A DNA stretch of 64,000 nucleotides from an uncultured Pelagibacteraceae bacterium (GTDB taxonomy: Bacteria > Pseudomonadota > Alphaproteobacteria > Pelagibacterales > Pelagibacteraceae). This document shows, in pieces, positions 8,903 through 16,747 of this stretch (the stretch's first letter is position 1; each line of letters starts with the position of its first letter). The DNA lies in contig CABYVK010000001.1 of NCBI GenBank assembly GCA_902522385.1, positions 48,544-112,543 of the forward strand. The letters run 5' to 3'. The notes under the pieces are model-generated. The model did no database searches and was not told where the DNA came from. It saw only the letters and a list, made by a program, of their open reading frames with translations. Made by a program: the position numbers and the translations under genes.

Positions 8903-9282
8903 ATTATTTTAAATTTACTACCAGCTAGAGAGCCAAAACCACCATCAATATGTGATACTTTTTTATATCCCATATCTTTTAATGATTTTACAGCTAAAGC
9001 TGATCTTACACCTCCTGCACAAAATAAAACAAATTCTTTATTTTGGTCTATTTGTCCATTTTGAAATACTGGGCTATTAGGATCTAGATATACTTCAAGC
9101 ATTCCTCTTGGAATATGACTTGCTCCTTCAACACTACCAGTATTTTCTAGCTCATTACTTTCTCTTATATCAATAAGATTACAATTTTTATTTTGAACCA
9201 TGTTATAAGCTTCATCAGCATTAATTGTTTTAATTTCACTCATAGCCTCAGAGACTAAATTTTGGATTGTTTTAATTGTCAT
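8899..9282 (-). CDS. Rhodanese-domain protein (single domain)
   Basis: A 127-residue single-domain rhodanese. The active-site loop is FCAGGVRS with Cys88 as the predicted persulfide carrier; NLIDIRESNELENTG and ASHIPRG are the standard CH2A/CH2B-like motifs. It likely transfers sulfane sulfur in the cytoplasm (no signal peptide). Acceptor and donor cannot be deduced. It stands alone on the minus strand between two plus-strand genes and diverges from bcp with a 47-bp spacer. Confidence 0.85.
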   Translation of the reverse strand: MTIKTIQNLVSEAMSEIKTINADEAYNMVQNKNCNLIDIRESNELENTGSVEGASHIPRGMLEVYLDPNSPVFQNGQIDQNKEFVLFCAGGVRSALAVKSLKDMGYKKVSHIDGGFGSLAGSKFKII

Positions 9283-9329
9283 AATTTTATTTTTAAATTA
9301 CCTTAAAAAGATTATATTGCTATAAAATT

Positions 9330-9800
9330 ATGTTAAAAATCAATACTAAAGCTCCATCATTTATAGTTCCATCAACAACAAATAATAATTATTCATTAAA
9401 AAATTCAATTGGAAAATATGTTGTTTTGTACTTTTATCCAAAAGACGATACTCCTGGGTGTACTATTGAAACTAATGATTTCAACAAACTTCTATCTAAG
9501 TTTAAAAAATTAGACTGTGAAGTATATGGTTTATCAAAAGATAGTTTAATAAGTCATAATAAATTTAGAGATAAATATAAAATTAAGTTTGATTTACTCG
9601 CCGATGAAGAAATTAAAGTTCTTAAAAAATATAAAGTTTGGGGTAAAAAAAAATTTATGGGCCGCGAATTTATGGGAATAATTAGATCGACTTATTTAAT
9701 CGATAAAAAAGGCAAAATACTTAAGGTTTGGGGTAATGTTAAAGTAAAAGACCATGCTAAAGAAGTATTAGAAACTCTTCAAAATATTGTAAAAAAATAA
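9330..9800 (+). CDS. bcp: Thiol peroxidase, Bcp/PrxQ-type peroxiredoxin
   Basis: Reduces hydrogen peroxide and organic hydroperoxides with thiol electrons. The peroxidatic cysteine is Cys44 in DDTPGCTIE. The position five residues later, which holds the resolving cysteine in E. coli Bcp, is Asn49, so this is a 1-Cys form or uses Cys63 or another partner. Length (156 aa) is normal. A strong GC hairpin follows directly after the stop. Confidence 0.9.
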   Translation: MLKINTKAPSFIVPSTTNNNYSLKNSIGKYVVLYFYPKDDTPGCTIETNDFNKLLSKFKKLDCEVYGLSKDSLISHNKFRDKYKIKFDLLADEEIKVLKKYKVWGKKKFMGREFMGIIRSTYLIDKKGKILKVWGNVKVKDHAKEVLETLQNIVKK

Positions 9801-9824
9801 AAAGGCCCCATTTGTGGGGCCTTT
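9801..9824. terminator. Bidirectional intrinsic terminator between bcp and amt
   Basis: A perfect 10-bp stem AAAGGCCCCA/TGGGGCCTTT with a TTTG loop begins right at the bcp stop. On the minus strand the stem is followed by a long T run (TTTTTATTTTTTT), so it should also end amt transcripts; on the plus strand the tail is short (TTTAGTTA). Confidence 0.85.
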
Positions 9825-9866
9825 AGTTAACTAACTAGAGAGAGAGATTATAGTTAATTTTTTATT

Positions 9867-9911
9867 AGAGGCTCTTCAATGAGATAACGACATGGAGATC
9901 GAAGAGCCTCT
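9867..9911. repeat. Perfect 11-bp inverted repeat downstream of amt
   Basis: Arms AGAGGCTCTTC (9867-9877) and GAAGAGCCTCT (9901-9911) flank a 23-nt loop. It lies in the amt 3' region, 13 bp past the stop and before the GC terminator. Neither strand has a T run after the stem, so it does not look like a normal terminator. It may be a 3'-UTR stability element, a small RNA, or a protein-binding site. Confidence 0.6.
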
Positions 9912-9924
9912 ATATTGTATACAA

Positions 9925-11226
9925 TTAGTCTCGTATTGCGTATGCTATTACTCCTGTTTCCGTTACGTCAGTACCTTTGGCTTCAGCCTCTTTACTCAAT
10001 CTAATTCCAAAAGTAGCTTTCATAGCCGAGAACACGATATATGACACCACAAATACAAATATGTTAATTGATAGCACACCAATTAATTGTGCACTAAATG
10101 ATGCATCAGCGTTTGTTATAGGCACTGCTAATGTTCCCCATATTCCAGCAAACATATGAGCTGGAATTGCACCTACCACATCGTCAAGTTTGAAACTAAA
10201 AAGTAATTTTGTTCCAAATACTACGATTAAACCACCTACAGCACCTATTAAAATAGCCGCTAATGGCGATGGTGCTAATGGTTCAGCTGTTACAGCTACA
10301 AGACCACCAATTGCTCCATTTAACATTTGAATAACGTCAGTTTTACCAAACATTAATCTCGTAATTACTGCAGCGGCCATTACACCACCAGCAGCAGCAA
10401 GATTAGTGTTTATAAAAATACTGGATACAGCTACTGCATCATCAAATGTTCCAATTGCTAGTTGAGATCCACCATTGAATCCAAACCAACCTAACCACAA
10501 GATAAATACACCAATTGTTACTAAAGGTATTGAAGAAGCAGCAAAAGGTCTAATAGCTTTCGCCTCACCTTTACTACCAAATCTTCCATATCTAGCACCT
10601 AACAACATGATACCTGCTAAAGCAGCTGCACCACCTGTTGAGTGTACTAATGTTGAACCAGCAAAATCAGAGAAGCCTAGTTCTGCTAACCAGCCTCCAC
10701 CCCATTGCCAACCCATAACGATTGGATAAATAATTCCAGACAGGATAGCTGCGAAAAGAAAGAATGGCCAAAGCTTTACCCTCTCAGCCATAGCACCTGA
10801 ACAAATTGAAACTGTTGTTGCACAAAAAACCATTTGAAAATACCAGTCAGAACCGTCAGCATATCCAGTATCAACTGAACTTGCATCTGACCACGGTGTG
10901 AATGTTCCTATATATCCACCCTCTGGTATTCCGTACGCTAAGTTATATCCAAATAACCAAAACATAATTCCGGCAATTGAGTAAAGACCAATGTTCTTTG
11001 CACAAATTACAGAAACACTTTTAGAAGTTACCATACCAGATTCTAGCATCGCAAAACCCGCTGCCATGAACATGACCATGAAACCACACATTAAAAATAG
11101 TAGTGAATTGAATATAGCCTGAACTTCAGCAGAAACTGTTGTCTCTGCCATACCCGCACTACTCATGTTTAATAAAAATACCAAACTAAGAATTGGTGCG
11201 GACATTTTTTTTATAAATTTAGTCAT
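9925..11226 (-). CDS. amt: Ammonium transporter Amt
   Basis: Trimeric inner-membrane ammonium channel. The 433-residue sequence has a signal-peptide-like first segment ending near AETTVS, then about 11 helices. Substrate-path residues are present: FAGSTLVHSTGG (first pore His and the conserved Asp just upstream) and AIPAHMFAGIWG (second pore His), with WFGFNGGS between. No glnK (PII) gene is adjacent in this window, unlike the common glnK-amt pair. A GGAGG ribosome-binding site lies 5 nt before ATG and falls inside an inverted repeat. The gene has its own promoter region and a downstream terminator. Confidence 0.95.
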   Translation of the reverse strand: MTKFIKKMSAPILSLVFLLNMSSAGMAETTVSAEVQAIFNSLLFLMCGFMVMFMAAGFAMLESGMVTSKSVSVICAKNIGLYSIAGIMFWLFGYNLAYGIPEGGYIGTFTPWSDASSVDTGYADGSDWYFQMVFCATTVSICSGAMAERVKLWPFFLFAAILSGIIYPIVMGWQWGGGWLAELGFSDFAGSTLVHSTGGAAALAGIMLLGARYGRFGSKGEAKAIRPFAASSIPLVTIGVFILWLGWFGFNGGSQLAIGTFDDAVAVSSIFINTNLAAAGGVMAAAVITRLMFGKTDVIQMLNGAIGGLVAVTAEPLAPSPLAAILIGAVGGLIVVFGTKLLFSFKLDDVVGAIPAHMFAGIWGTLAVPITNADASFSAQLIGVLSINIFVFVVSYIVFSAMKATFGIRLSKEAEAKGTDVTETGVIAYAIRD

Positions 11227-11257
11227 AAGACCTCCACTTGTTTAAGAGGAGTCTTAT
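11225..11257 (-). promoter_or_regulatory. Inverted repeat covering the amt ribosome-binding site and start
   Basis: Read on the minus strand, ATAAGACTCC is followed 12 nt later by GGAGGTCTTATG. The outer 7 bp (ATAAGAC/GTCTTAT) pair perfectly; after one bulged G, three more pairs use the GGAG of the Shine-Dalgarno. Folded, the ribosome site and AUG would be closed. A sigma70-like promoter (TTACTT, 17 nt, TATAAG) would place the -10 box in the left arm, in which case the repeat could act only as DNA. Confidence 0.45.
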
Positions 11258-11301
11258 AGTTTCAATAAAATTTAAAAGTAACGCTGATTAGGTAAAGTGG
11301 G

Positions 11302-11318
11302 TATGCATTTTTTGCATA
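11302..11318. promoter_or_regulatory. Short palindrome upstream of amt, possible operator
   Basis: TATGCA, five A/T bases, TGCATA forms a symmetric site 76 bp before the amt start and just upstream of the possible -35 box. The TGCA-N5-TGCA layout loosely recalls NtrC-family sites, but the match is too short to name a regulator. Confidence 0.35.
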
Positions 11319-11322
11319 TAGT

Positions 11323-11360
11323 AACAGCCCTAAACATTTTTTGAAAACTTTAGGGCTGTT
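11323..11360 (-). terminator. Hairpin after hup, likely terminator
   Basis: A perfect 12-bp stem AACAGCCCTAAA/TTTAGGGCTGTT with a 14-nt AT-rich loop lies 12 bp past the HU stop. On the HU strand the T run comes before the stem rather than after it, so this is not a textbook intrinsic terminator. It also separates hup from the amt promoter. Confidence 0.5.
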
Positions 11361-11371
11361 AAAAAAAAATA

Positions 11372-11647
11372 TTATCTGTTGAATACTTCTTTTAAAGCTT
11401 TAGCTGGTAAGAATTTTACCTTTTGAGAAGCAGCAATTTGAATCTGCTCACCCGTTCTTGGGTTTCTTCCAACTCTCGCTTTTCTCTTAGCAACTTTGTA
11501 AGTACCGAATCCAGCAATTTTTACTGAATCATCACCTTTTAGAGCATCTAAAATAGTGTTGGTAATTGTATCAAAAGTTCGCTCAGCATCTGCTTTGCTC
11601 AAATTTAATGAGCCAGAAAGCTTAGCAATTAGTTGTTTTTTATTCAT
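11372..11647 (-). CDS. hup: DNA-binding protein HU
   Basis: A 91-residue histone-like protein. It shows the HU pattern: an N-terminal MNKKQLIAKLS helix, the GFGTYKV strand, and the DNA-intercalating arm RKARVGRNPRTGEQIQI with Arg-Asn-Pro at its tip. HU dimers bend and compact DNA without sequence specificity. A clear ribosome site (CCGGAG) lies about 7 nt before the ATG. It is a single-gene unit with 157 bp upstream toward the protease gene. Confidence 0.95.
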   Translation of the reverse strand: MNKKQLIAKLSGSLNLSKADAERTFDTITNTILDALKGDDSVKIAGFGTYKVAKRKARVGRNPRTGEQIQIAASQKVKFLPAKALKEVFNR

Positions 11648-11804
11648 TTTAGCTCCGGTTTTGTTGGTTAATATTTATACTTATCATAAACGTTGATAAA
11701 TCAAGCTTTTTTTTAGTATTAAGTTTTTAAAAACACACAATATCTTGTAAAAACTTAAATTAATGTTGGATTTATTGACTTTTTTAGACGTATTAGAATG
11801 TGAA

Positions 11805-12917
11805 TTATCTAAATAAACCTAGGTCTTTTAGATCATTAAAAGTGGTGAAAAACATTAATGATAACAACAAAAACAATCCGATTCGAAAAAAACCTTCTTG
11901 AGTTTTTTGAGATAAAGGGCGTCCTAAAACTTTCTCAAATGCATAGAACATTAAATGTCCTCCATCTAACATTGGTATTGGAAATAAATTAATAAGTCCT
12001 AAGCTTATTGAAATATAAGCCATCATACTAATGAAAGCTAACACCCCAAAGGTTGCTACTTGTCCAGAAATCTTAGCAATTCTAATTGGGCCTCCCAATT
12101 GAGAAGTATCTGCTTTGCCTAAAATCATTCCTCCAATGTATTTTAGAGAGGAAACGCTTACAAAATAAACTTCATTTGCTGCGTGATATAGTGCTTTTGC
12201 AGGTCCTAATTTTACATGATTAATTTTATCATTATAAGCTGATAATTTTATGCCAACCATTCTTTTGTTTATTTTGTTCCCTAATCCATCGTCACCCTCA
12301 ACAACATTGGGTTTTACTTTTAATATTAATTCATCATATGAACGCTTAACTTTAAAATCTATAAAATCACCAGTAGACAAGGTAATAAATTTAGAAACTT
12401 CCATAATACTTTTAACTTCATTTCCATCAATTTCTAAAATTATATCTTGATCTTTAAGTCCTCCGATCATTGCAGGACTGTCTTTTTGAACTTCGCTTAT
12501 TACAGCAGGAGTAAAATCTTTACCAACAAACGTATACAAACAAAAAAATATAACTAAAGCTAATAAAAAATTAGCTAAAGGGCCACCAAACACAATTAAT
12601 GCTCTTTGATATAAAGGTTTTAAAGTAAATAATTTTTCTCTTTCCTCTTCATTATATTTTTCTAGTATTTCTTGATGATCGGCCTGAGAATAAACATTTC
12701 TATCTCCAAAAAATTTTACATATCCTCCTAGAGGAATTGCGCATATTTTCCATCTTGTGCCTGATTCATCATTCCAACCAAATAACTCTTTACCAAAACC
12801 AATTGAAAAATCTGTAACACCTACACCATATTTTCGCGCAAAATAGTAGTGTCCATATTCATGTATAAAAACGACCACCAGAATAAGTATTAAAAACGGA
12901 ATAATATAAGTAAGCAT
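11805..12917 (-). CDS. rseP: Site-2 intramembrane zinc metalloprotease (RseP/YaeL family)
   Basis: Cuts transmembrane regulators such as anti-sigma factors inside the membrane. The zinc motif HEYGH is at residues 19-23 in TM1; the third ligand region is the LFPIPMLDGGHL block near residue 315. At 370 residues it carries one recognisable PDZ domain (DSPAMIGGLKDQDIILEIDG), whereas E. coli RseP has two in about 450 residues; single-PDZ forms are common in alphaproteobacteria. It is often found beside bamA and the lipid A genes, which are not seen here. Confidence 0.92.
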   Translation of the reverse strand: MLTYIIPFLILILVVVFIHEYGHYYFARKYGVGVTDFSIGFGKELFGWNDESGTRWKICAIPLGGYVKFFGDRNVYSQADHQEILEKYNEEEREKLFTLKPLYQRALIVFGGPLANFLLALVIFFCLYTFVGKDFTPAVISEVQKDSPAMIGGLKDQDIILEIDGNEVKSIMEVSKFITLSTGDFIDFKVKRSYDELILKVKPNVVEGDDGLGNKINKRMVGIKLSAYNDKINHVKLGPAKALYHAANEVYFVSVSSLKYIGGMILGKADTSQLGGPIRIAKISGQVATFGVLAFISMMAYISISLGLINLFPIPMLDGGHLMFYAFEKVLGRPLSQKTQEGFFRIGLFLLLSLMFFTTFNDLKDLGLFR

Positions 12918-13028
12918 AATTTAAATATATTATTATTTAAAATTAACTCAATAAGCTAAAATGCCTTATTATTACTAGAATTTATATTTTAGTTTAAATT
13001 TTGACTATTAATATTGTATAATATTTAC

Positions 13029-13514
13029 ATGCCTTCATTTGATGTGATTAGTAAAATAAATAATCAAGAATTTGACAATGCTTTAGCAAATTGTTTAAGA
13101 GAAATCAGTAATCGTTATGATTTTAAAGGACTTCATATTTCAATTGAACGAAAAGATAAAACGGTGACTACAAATGCACCTGATGAACTAAAATTAAAGC
13201 AAGTAAATGAATTATTACAAACCCATTTAGTTAGAAGAAAAGTAGATCCAAGGGTTTTAGAAGTTAAAAGTTCTGAAGGAGCGTCAGGAGGATCTATTAG
13301 ACAAGTCAGTGAATTAAAAGAGGGTATTAGCCAAGAAAACGCAAAAAAAGTTATTGCTGACATTAAAAAACTTAAACTTAAAATTCAGATTAAAATTCAA
13401 GGGGATGAATTAAGAGTAGATAGTAAAAAGAAAGATGATCTTCAAGAAGCTATCACTGCAATCAAAGGAATTGATATAGGTCTTCCCATTGATTTTGTTA
13501 ATTTTAGAGACTAA
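13029..13514 (+). CDS. yajQ: YajQ/UPF0234 family nucleotide-binding protein
   Basis: A 161-residue protein beginning MPSFDVISKI, the family's standard start. I choose this ATG over an upstream in-frame TTG at 13014. It continues with ISNRYDFKGLHISIERKDK and ends GLPIDFVNFRD. The family folds as two RNP-like domains and members bind cyclic di-GMP or RNA; which applies here is unknown. It diverges from the site-2 protease gene, and its stop abuts the convergent HMCES-type gene without spacer. Confidence 0.93.
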   Translation: MPSFDVISKINNQEFDNALANCLREISNRYDFKGLHISIERKDKTVTTNAPDELKLKQVNELLQTHLVRRKVDPRVLEVKSSEGASGGSIRQVSELKEGISQENAKKVIADIKKLKLKIQIKIQGDELRVDSKKKDDLQEAITAIKGIDIGLPIDFVNFRD

Positions 13515-14135
13515 TTAAATTTTTTGAATTAAAGAAGCACTGTTATTTGTTGGTTTATTTACGTCTTTTGACACTTCATGAAAAGTTAAATTTGGAATTT
13601 TACGTTCTTTTAGAAACACTGAACCTTGTAATTCTAAATTTAAATAACGATTAATATCAGTTTGATTTAAAATAACTGGTTGTCTGTGGTGAATTTCATT
13701 TATATTTTCTTTTGCTTCCTCTGTAATTAAACAAAACTGATCGTTTTCAAAAATACCTGCAAAAAAAATAGGATTTGTGTCTTCACGAGTAAAATAATGG
13801 GGAGTTTTTTCTTTCTCTTCCCTTTTCCATTCATAAAAACCATCTGCTACAGCAACACAACGGTTGTTTTGTATTAGTTTTTTAAATGAGACCTTTTCAT
13901 CAATAGTCTCTAACCTTGCATTAATCAGAGCTTTAAAATTTTTATCTTTAGCCCATCTTGGAACTAAACCCCATTGAAGATTTTCTAAAGTATTTCCATT
14001 TTTATATTTTTTTATTACAGGAAGTTTTTGATAAGGATGAGCATTATAATTTTCTTTATCTTCAACTTGAATTGCAGATTTTACTAATTTACTAGTTTTG
14101 GTGACAGGAATCTTTACTACGTATCTGCCACACAT
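13515..14135 (-). CDS. yedK: SOS-response-associated peptidase / HMCES (YedK) family
   Basis: Forms a thiazolidine cross-link with abasic sites in single-stranded DNA to protect them. Cys2 (after Met removal) in MCGRY is the catalytic residue. INARLETIDE, VADGFYEWK and the HHRQPVIL histidine region complete the active site. At 206 residues it has normal length. Its ATG overlaps the TPR gene's stop by one base, so the two are co-transcribed. Confidence 0.92.
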   Translation of the reverse strand: MCGRYVVKIPVTKTSKLVKSAIQVEDKENYNAHPYQKLPVIKKYKNGNTLENLQWGLVPRWAKDKNFKALINARLETIDEKVSFKKLIQNNRCVAVADGFYEWKREEKEKTPHYFTREDTNPIFFAGIFENDQFCLITEEAKENINEIHHRQPVILNQTDINRYLNLELQGSVFLKERKIPNLTFHEVSKDVNKPTNNSASLIQKI

Positions 14136-14683
14136 TATATAGTTTGCTCTTTAATTAACTCTTCAATTTGTTTAATCATTATTTTTGGTGATTTCATAGC
14201 AGGATAGATTTCTTGGGCTTGTTCGTAGCTTCTAATTGCCTTTTCATAATTTTTAAGTTGAATATTAACCAAACCCTGTCCTGCTAGTGCTCCGAAGTGT
14301 CTTTTTTCTAATGTTAAAACTTTATCAATATCGTTTTGTGACTCTTGAAATTCTCCTATCAAATAAAAAACTGTTGCTCTTTTATTCCACGCTTCAGCCC
14401 AATTTTTATCAAGATTGATTACCTCTGTAAAAATATCTATTGCTTTTGAATAATTTTGATCCCTAACAAGCTGAGAGCCCTCTTCTAATCTTACGGTAAG
14501 TTTATCATTTGTTGGATGAGTACTCCATAATTTCCAAATTTTTTGCTCAGTTTCAAACACTGAATTTGAATTAATATTTTTAAGTTCTTGGAATAACTTC
14601 TCAAGCTCAATATTTCTTTCTGATGCAATGCTAGAATTAAATTGACAAAAAAAGAAAATTATAAAAATGACTATATTTTTCAT
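14135..14683 (-). CDS. Secreted TPR-repeat protein
   Basis: A 182-residue protein with a signal peptide (hydrophobic IVIFIIFFFCQFNSSIAS) and about three tetratricopeptide repeats between residues 70 and 170 (AIDIFTEVINLDKNWAEAW; QNDIDKVLTLEKRHFGALA; AIRSYEQAQEIYPAMKS). It is predicted to be periplasmic and to mediate protein contacts. No partner is evident, and the downstream HMCES-type gene is cytoplasmic. A hairpin terminator lies upstream and belongs to the barrel gene. Confidence 0.75.
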   Translation of the reverse strand: MKNIVIFIIFFFCQFNSSIASERNIELEKLFQELKNINSNSVFETEQKIWKLWSTHPTNDKLTVRLEEGSQLVRDQNYSKAIDIFTEVINLDKNWAEAWNKRATVFYLIGEFQESQNDIDKVLTLEKRHFGALAGQGLVNIQLKNYEKAIRSYEQAQEIYPAMKSPKIMIKQIEELIKEQTI

Positions 14684-14781
14684 TAATTAAATTAATATTT
14701 TAATATATTATCAATTAGGAATGAATATGTTTTAAAAAAAATTCATAAAAAAAAAATTTAAATTTATTTTTGTCAGATAAA

Positions 14782-14810
14782 AAAAAGGACCTCTTATAGA
14801 GGTCCTTTTT
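14782..14810. terminator. Intrinsic terminator after the outer-membrane barrel gene
   Basis: A perfect 13-bp stem, AAAAAGGACCTCT paired with AGAGGTCCTTTTT around a TAT loop. The A and T runs on either side make it effective in both directions. It ends the minus-strand barrel gene. Confidence 0.88.
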
Positions 14811-14834
14811 AAAATTTGTAACTTAAACTATTTA

Positions 14835-15497
14835 CTAAAAGCTTTTTACTAAACCAATAGAGTACGTATCCATATATGATTCAGCAGTAAGTTTTTTGTT
14901 GTTAGAGTTAGTATATGTAATCTGATCAAAGTCATGTCTTGTTGCTTCAATTCTGATTGAGTCTACAAAGTTACCCATTTCGATTTGTACACCAACACCA
15001 TACATAGGTCCTTCTAGGTCTCTAGTTTGAGCTGCATCAGTACTAGCTGTGTCAGTAGTTGCTGAAGATGTTGCTTGACGTGAAATATTAGATATCTCTA
15101 AATCAGCTGTAGCATATCCAGCTTTAACATAAAAACTAGCATCACCTGCCGATATCAACTTTGGTTGAACGTACGCTGTAACTAAATTTCCAATGCTTAT
15201 AGTTGCGTTAAAACCTGTTGAACCACCAAGTACATCAACTTCTGCAGTAAACGGAATTGCTTCCAATCCAAGAGCTAGGTCCACAAAACCTAATTCAAAT
15301 GATTTTTCAGCAAACAATGATGCAACTTCAAAATTCGCAGATCTCTCTGGTTGATCTACAAGAGCTCCGGAGTTTTGAGTTTCAGAACCGTCAGCTGTCA
15401 TATCTGCATATGAAAGTTTAAGACCGACACTTACATCAGCTTGTGCATTAAATCCTAAAAAACTTAATAGAATTAATGCTATTGATAATTTCTTCAT
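14835..15497 (-). CDS. Outer-membrane beta-barrel protein
   Basis: A 220-residue protein with a cleavable signal peptide (LSIALILLSFLGFNAQA) and alternating short amphipathic strands with Gly/Asp/Thr-rich turns, ending in ...DTYSIGLVKSF with a C-terminal Phe as expected of Bam-inserted barrels. About eight strands would fit. A Thr/Ala/Ser-rich loop lies near residues 140-155. It has its own terminator and a 189-bp upstream region, so it may be strongly expressed. The specific role (porin or OmpW/OmpA-like stabiliser) is unknown. Confidence 0.75.
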   Translation of the reverse strand: MKKLSIALILLSFLGFNAQADVSVGLKLSYADMTADGSETQNSGALVDQPERSANFEVASLFAEKSFELGFVDLALGLEAIPFTAEVDVLGGSTGFNATISIGNLVTAYVQPKLISAGDASFYVKAGYATADLEISNISRQATSSATTDTASTDAAQTRDLEGPMYGVGVQIEMGNFVDSIRIEATRHDFDQITYTNSNNKKLTAESYMDTYSIGLVKSF

Positions 15498-15686
15498 CTT
15501 TTTTTTCCTTCTTAGTATTTATTAATTAATAAAACGTTTCATGATTTTTATAAGAAAATGAGGTTAAAAACCAAAAGAAAATTGATTTTTTTGATAATAT
15601 TTAGGATTTAATTTTATACTGTTGTATATTTGCAACATTCAATTAAAACAAGAAAATTATCGATTTAAGCCTTAATTTAAGCCTTT

Positions 15687-16136
15687 TTAAAGATCTTTAT
15701 CATTTCTACATCTATAAAAAGAAATATCTTTAATTTTGTTTTCTTGTTTAATGTTCCTGGTTATTTCATGAATAAGTTCACCTGTTTTAAAAGTTAAAAC
15801 TGCAGATTCGGAGTAATTTCTATCTTTGTCAAATGCTTGAATAAGAAAAATATCTTTATTATAAATTTTAACCTCTAAATCAATATTATTTATAAAATTA
15901 GATAAATTTTTAACAATTAAAGAATTTGGTATTTTGGAAAAAATTAACAATTCATCAATATCATCTCTTCTTATTTGATCCTTAGTAAAGGTCTCAAAAT
16001 TATATTCAGAATTTTTAATTATTACTTTTTCGAATTTACAATTTAGACTCAAATTTGAATTCGAAGTAATACTTATATTTTTAGAGTGAGCAACTCCTAA
16101 TTGAAATAAAACTATTAAGAATAAAAAAAATTTCAT
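15687..16136 (-). CDS. Hypothetical secreted protein (149 aa)
   Basis: The N-terminus has a signal peptide (FFLFLIVLFQLGVAHS), and the rest is a soluble domain with two cysteines (Cys33 and one near residue 143) that might form a disulfide in the periplasm. I recognise no family. Its ATG overlaps the stop of the esterase gene by one base, so it is the second gene of that transcript. The 189-bp gap downstream holds only AT-rich sequence with a short direct repeat. Confidence 0.55.
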   Translation of the reverse strand: MKFFLFLIVLFQLGVAHSKNISITSNSNLSLNCKFEKVIIKNSEYNFETFTKDQIRRDDIDELLIFSKIPNSLIVKNLSNFINNIDLEVKIYNKDIFLIQAFDKDRNYSESAVLTFKTGELIHEITRNIKQENKIKDISFYRCRNDKDL

Positions 16137-16747
16137 TAATTTAAGATATTGATTATACTTTTTTTAATTGTTTCACTAATCTTTAGTGTACCATCTTTAT
16201 TAGGATGAATACCATCATTTTGATTGAATTTTGGATTAAGTGCCACACCATCAAGAAGAAAGGGAATTAATGGTAAATCATACTTAATTGATAATTTTGG
16301 ATAGATAGCATCAAAATCTTTCTTAAATTTTTTTCCATGTGTTACAGGAGCAATCATTCCAGCTAAAATAATTTTAATATTTTTGTTTTTTGCAATTTTT
16401 ATTATTTGCTCCAGATTTCTTTCTGTTACCTCTGGCTGAATTCCTCTGAGCATATCATTAGATCCTAATCCTAAAACGATTAAATCTATTCCTGGATCAG
16501 ACAAACTCCAATCAACTCTATTTAAACCACTTGAAGAAGTACTTCCAGATACGCTTCCATTAATAACTTCAATATTATAACCAGTTTTCTTAAGATTATT
16601 TTCTAAAACTATTGATAAATGATATTCATTAGGTAATCCATACCCAGCCATAAGACTATCGCCAAATAATATAACCTTTTCTATTGCACTTGCTTTTATG
16701 TGTACTAGAAAGATTATTAAAACTTTTGTAAATAAATTTTTAATCAT
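16136..16747 (-). CDS. tesA: Multifunctional SGNH esterase / lysophospholipase TesA
   Basis: Periplasmic SGNH hydrolase acting on acyl thioesters, lysophospholipids or aryl esters. From the chosen start (203 aa) there is a signal-type segment ending near IKASA, block I GDSLMAGYG with catalytic Ser31, block III GLGSNDM, and block V NDGIHPN with the Asp and His. A longer reading frame extends upstream to 16900, but that part is antisense to the ATPase gene and lacks a signal peptide, so ATG at 16747 is preferred. It is head-to-head with ybbA; the start codons share two bases. Confidence 0.88.
   Translation of the reverse strand: MIKNLFTKVLIIFLVHIKASAIEKVILFGDSLMAGYGLPNEYHLSIVLENNLKKTGYNIEVINGSVSGSTSSSGLNRVDWSLSDPGIDLIVLGLGSNDMLRGIQPEVTERNLEQIIKIAKNKNIKIILAGMIAPVTHGKKFKKDFDAIYPKLSIKYDLPLIPFLLDGVALNPKFNQNDGIHPNKDGTLKISETIKKSIINILN

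Noticed and set aside
9867..9911. Inverted repeat as the amt terminator
   Set aside because: No T run after the stem on either strand; the GC hairpin at 9801-9824 with T run is the better terminator.
11763..11816. 17-codon ORF between hup and the site-2 protease gene
   Set aside because: Very short, runs into the protease 3' end, no ribosome site or protein-like features beyond chance.
15662..15685. Direct repeat TTTAAGCC ... TTTAAGCC downstream of the 149-aa hypothetical gene
   Set aside because: Two copies of eight bases in AT-rich DNA are not more than chance; no hairpin or operator pattern.
16698..16745. Longer ybbA start at 16698
   Set aside because: The extra 16 residues lie inside tesA on the other strand; the family N-terminus begins at the ATG at 16746.
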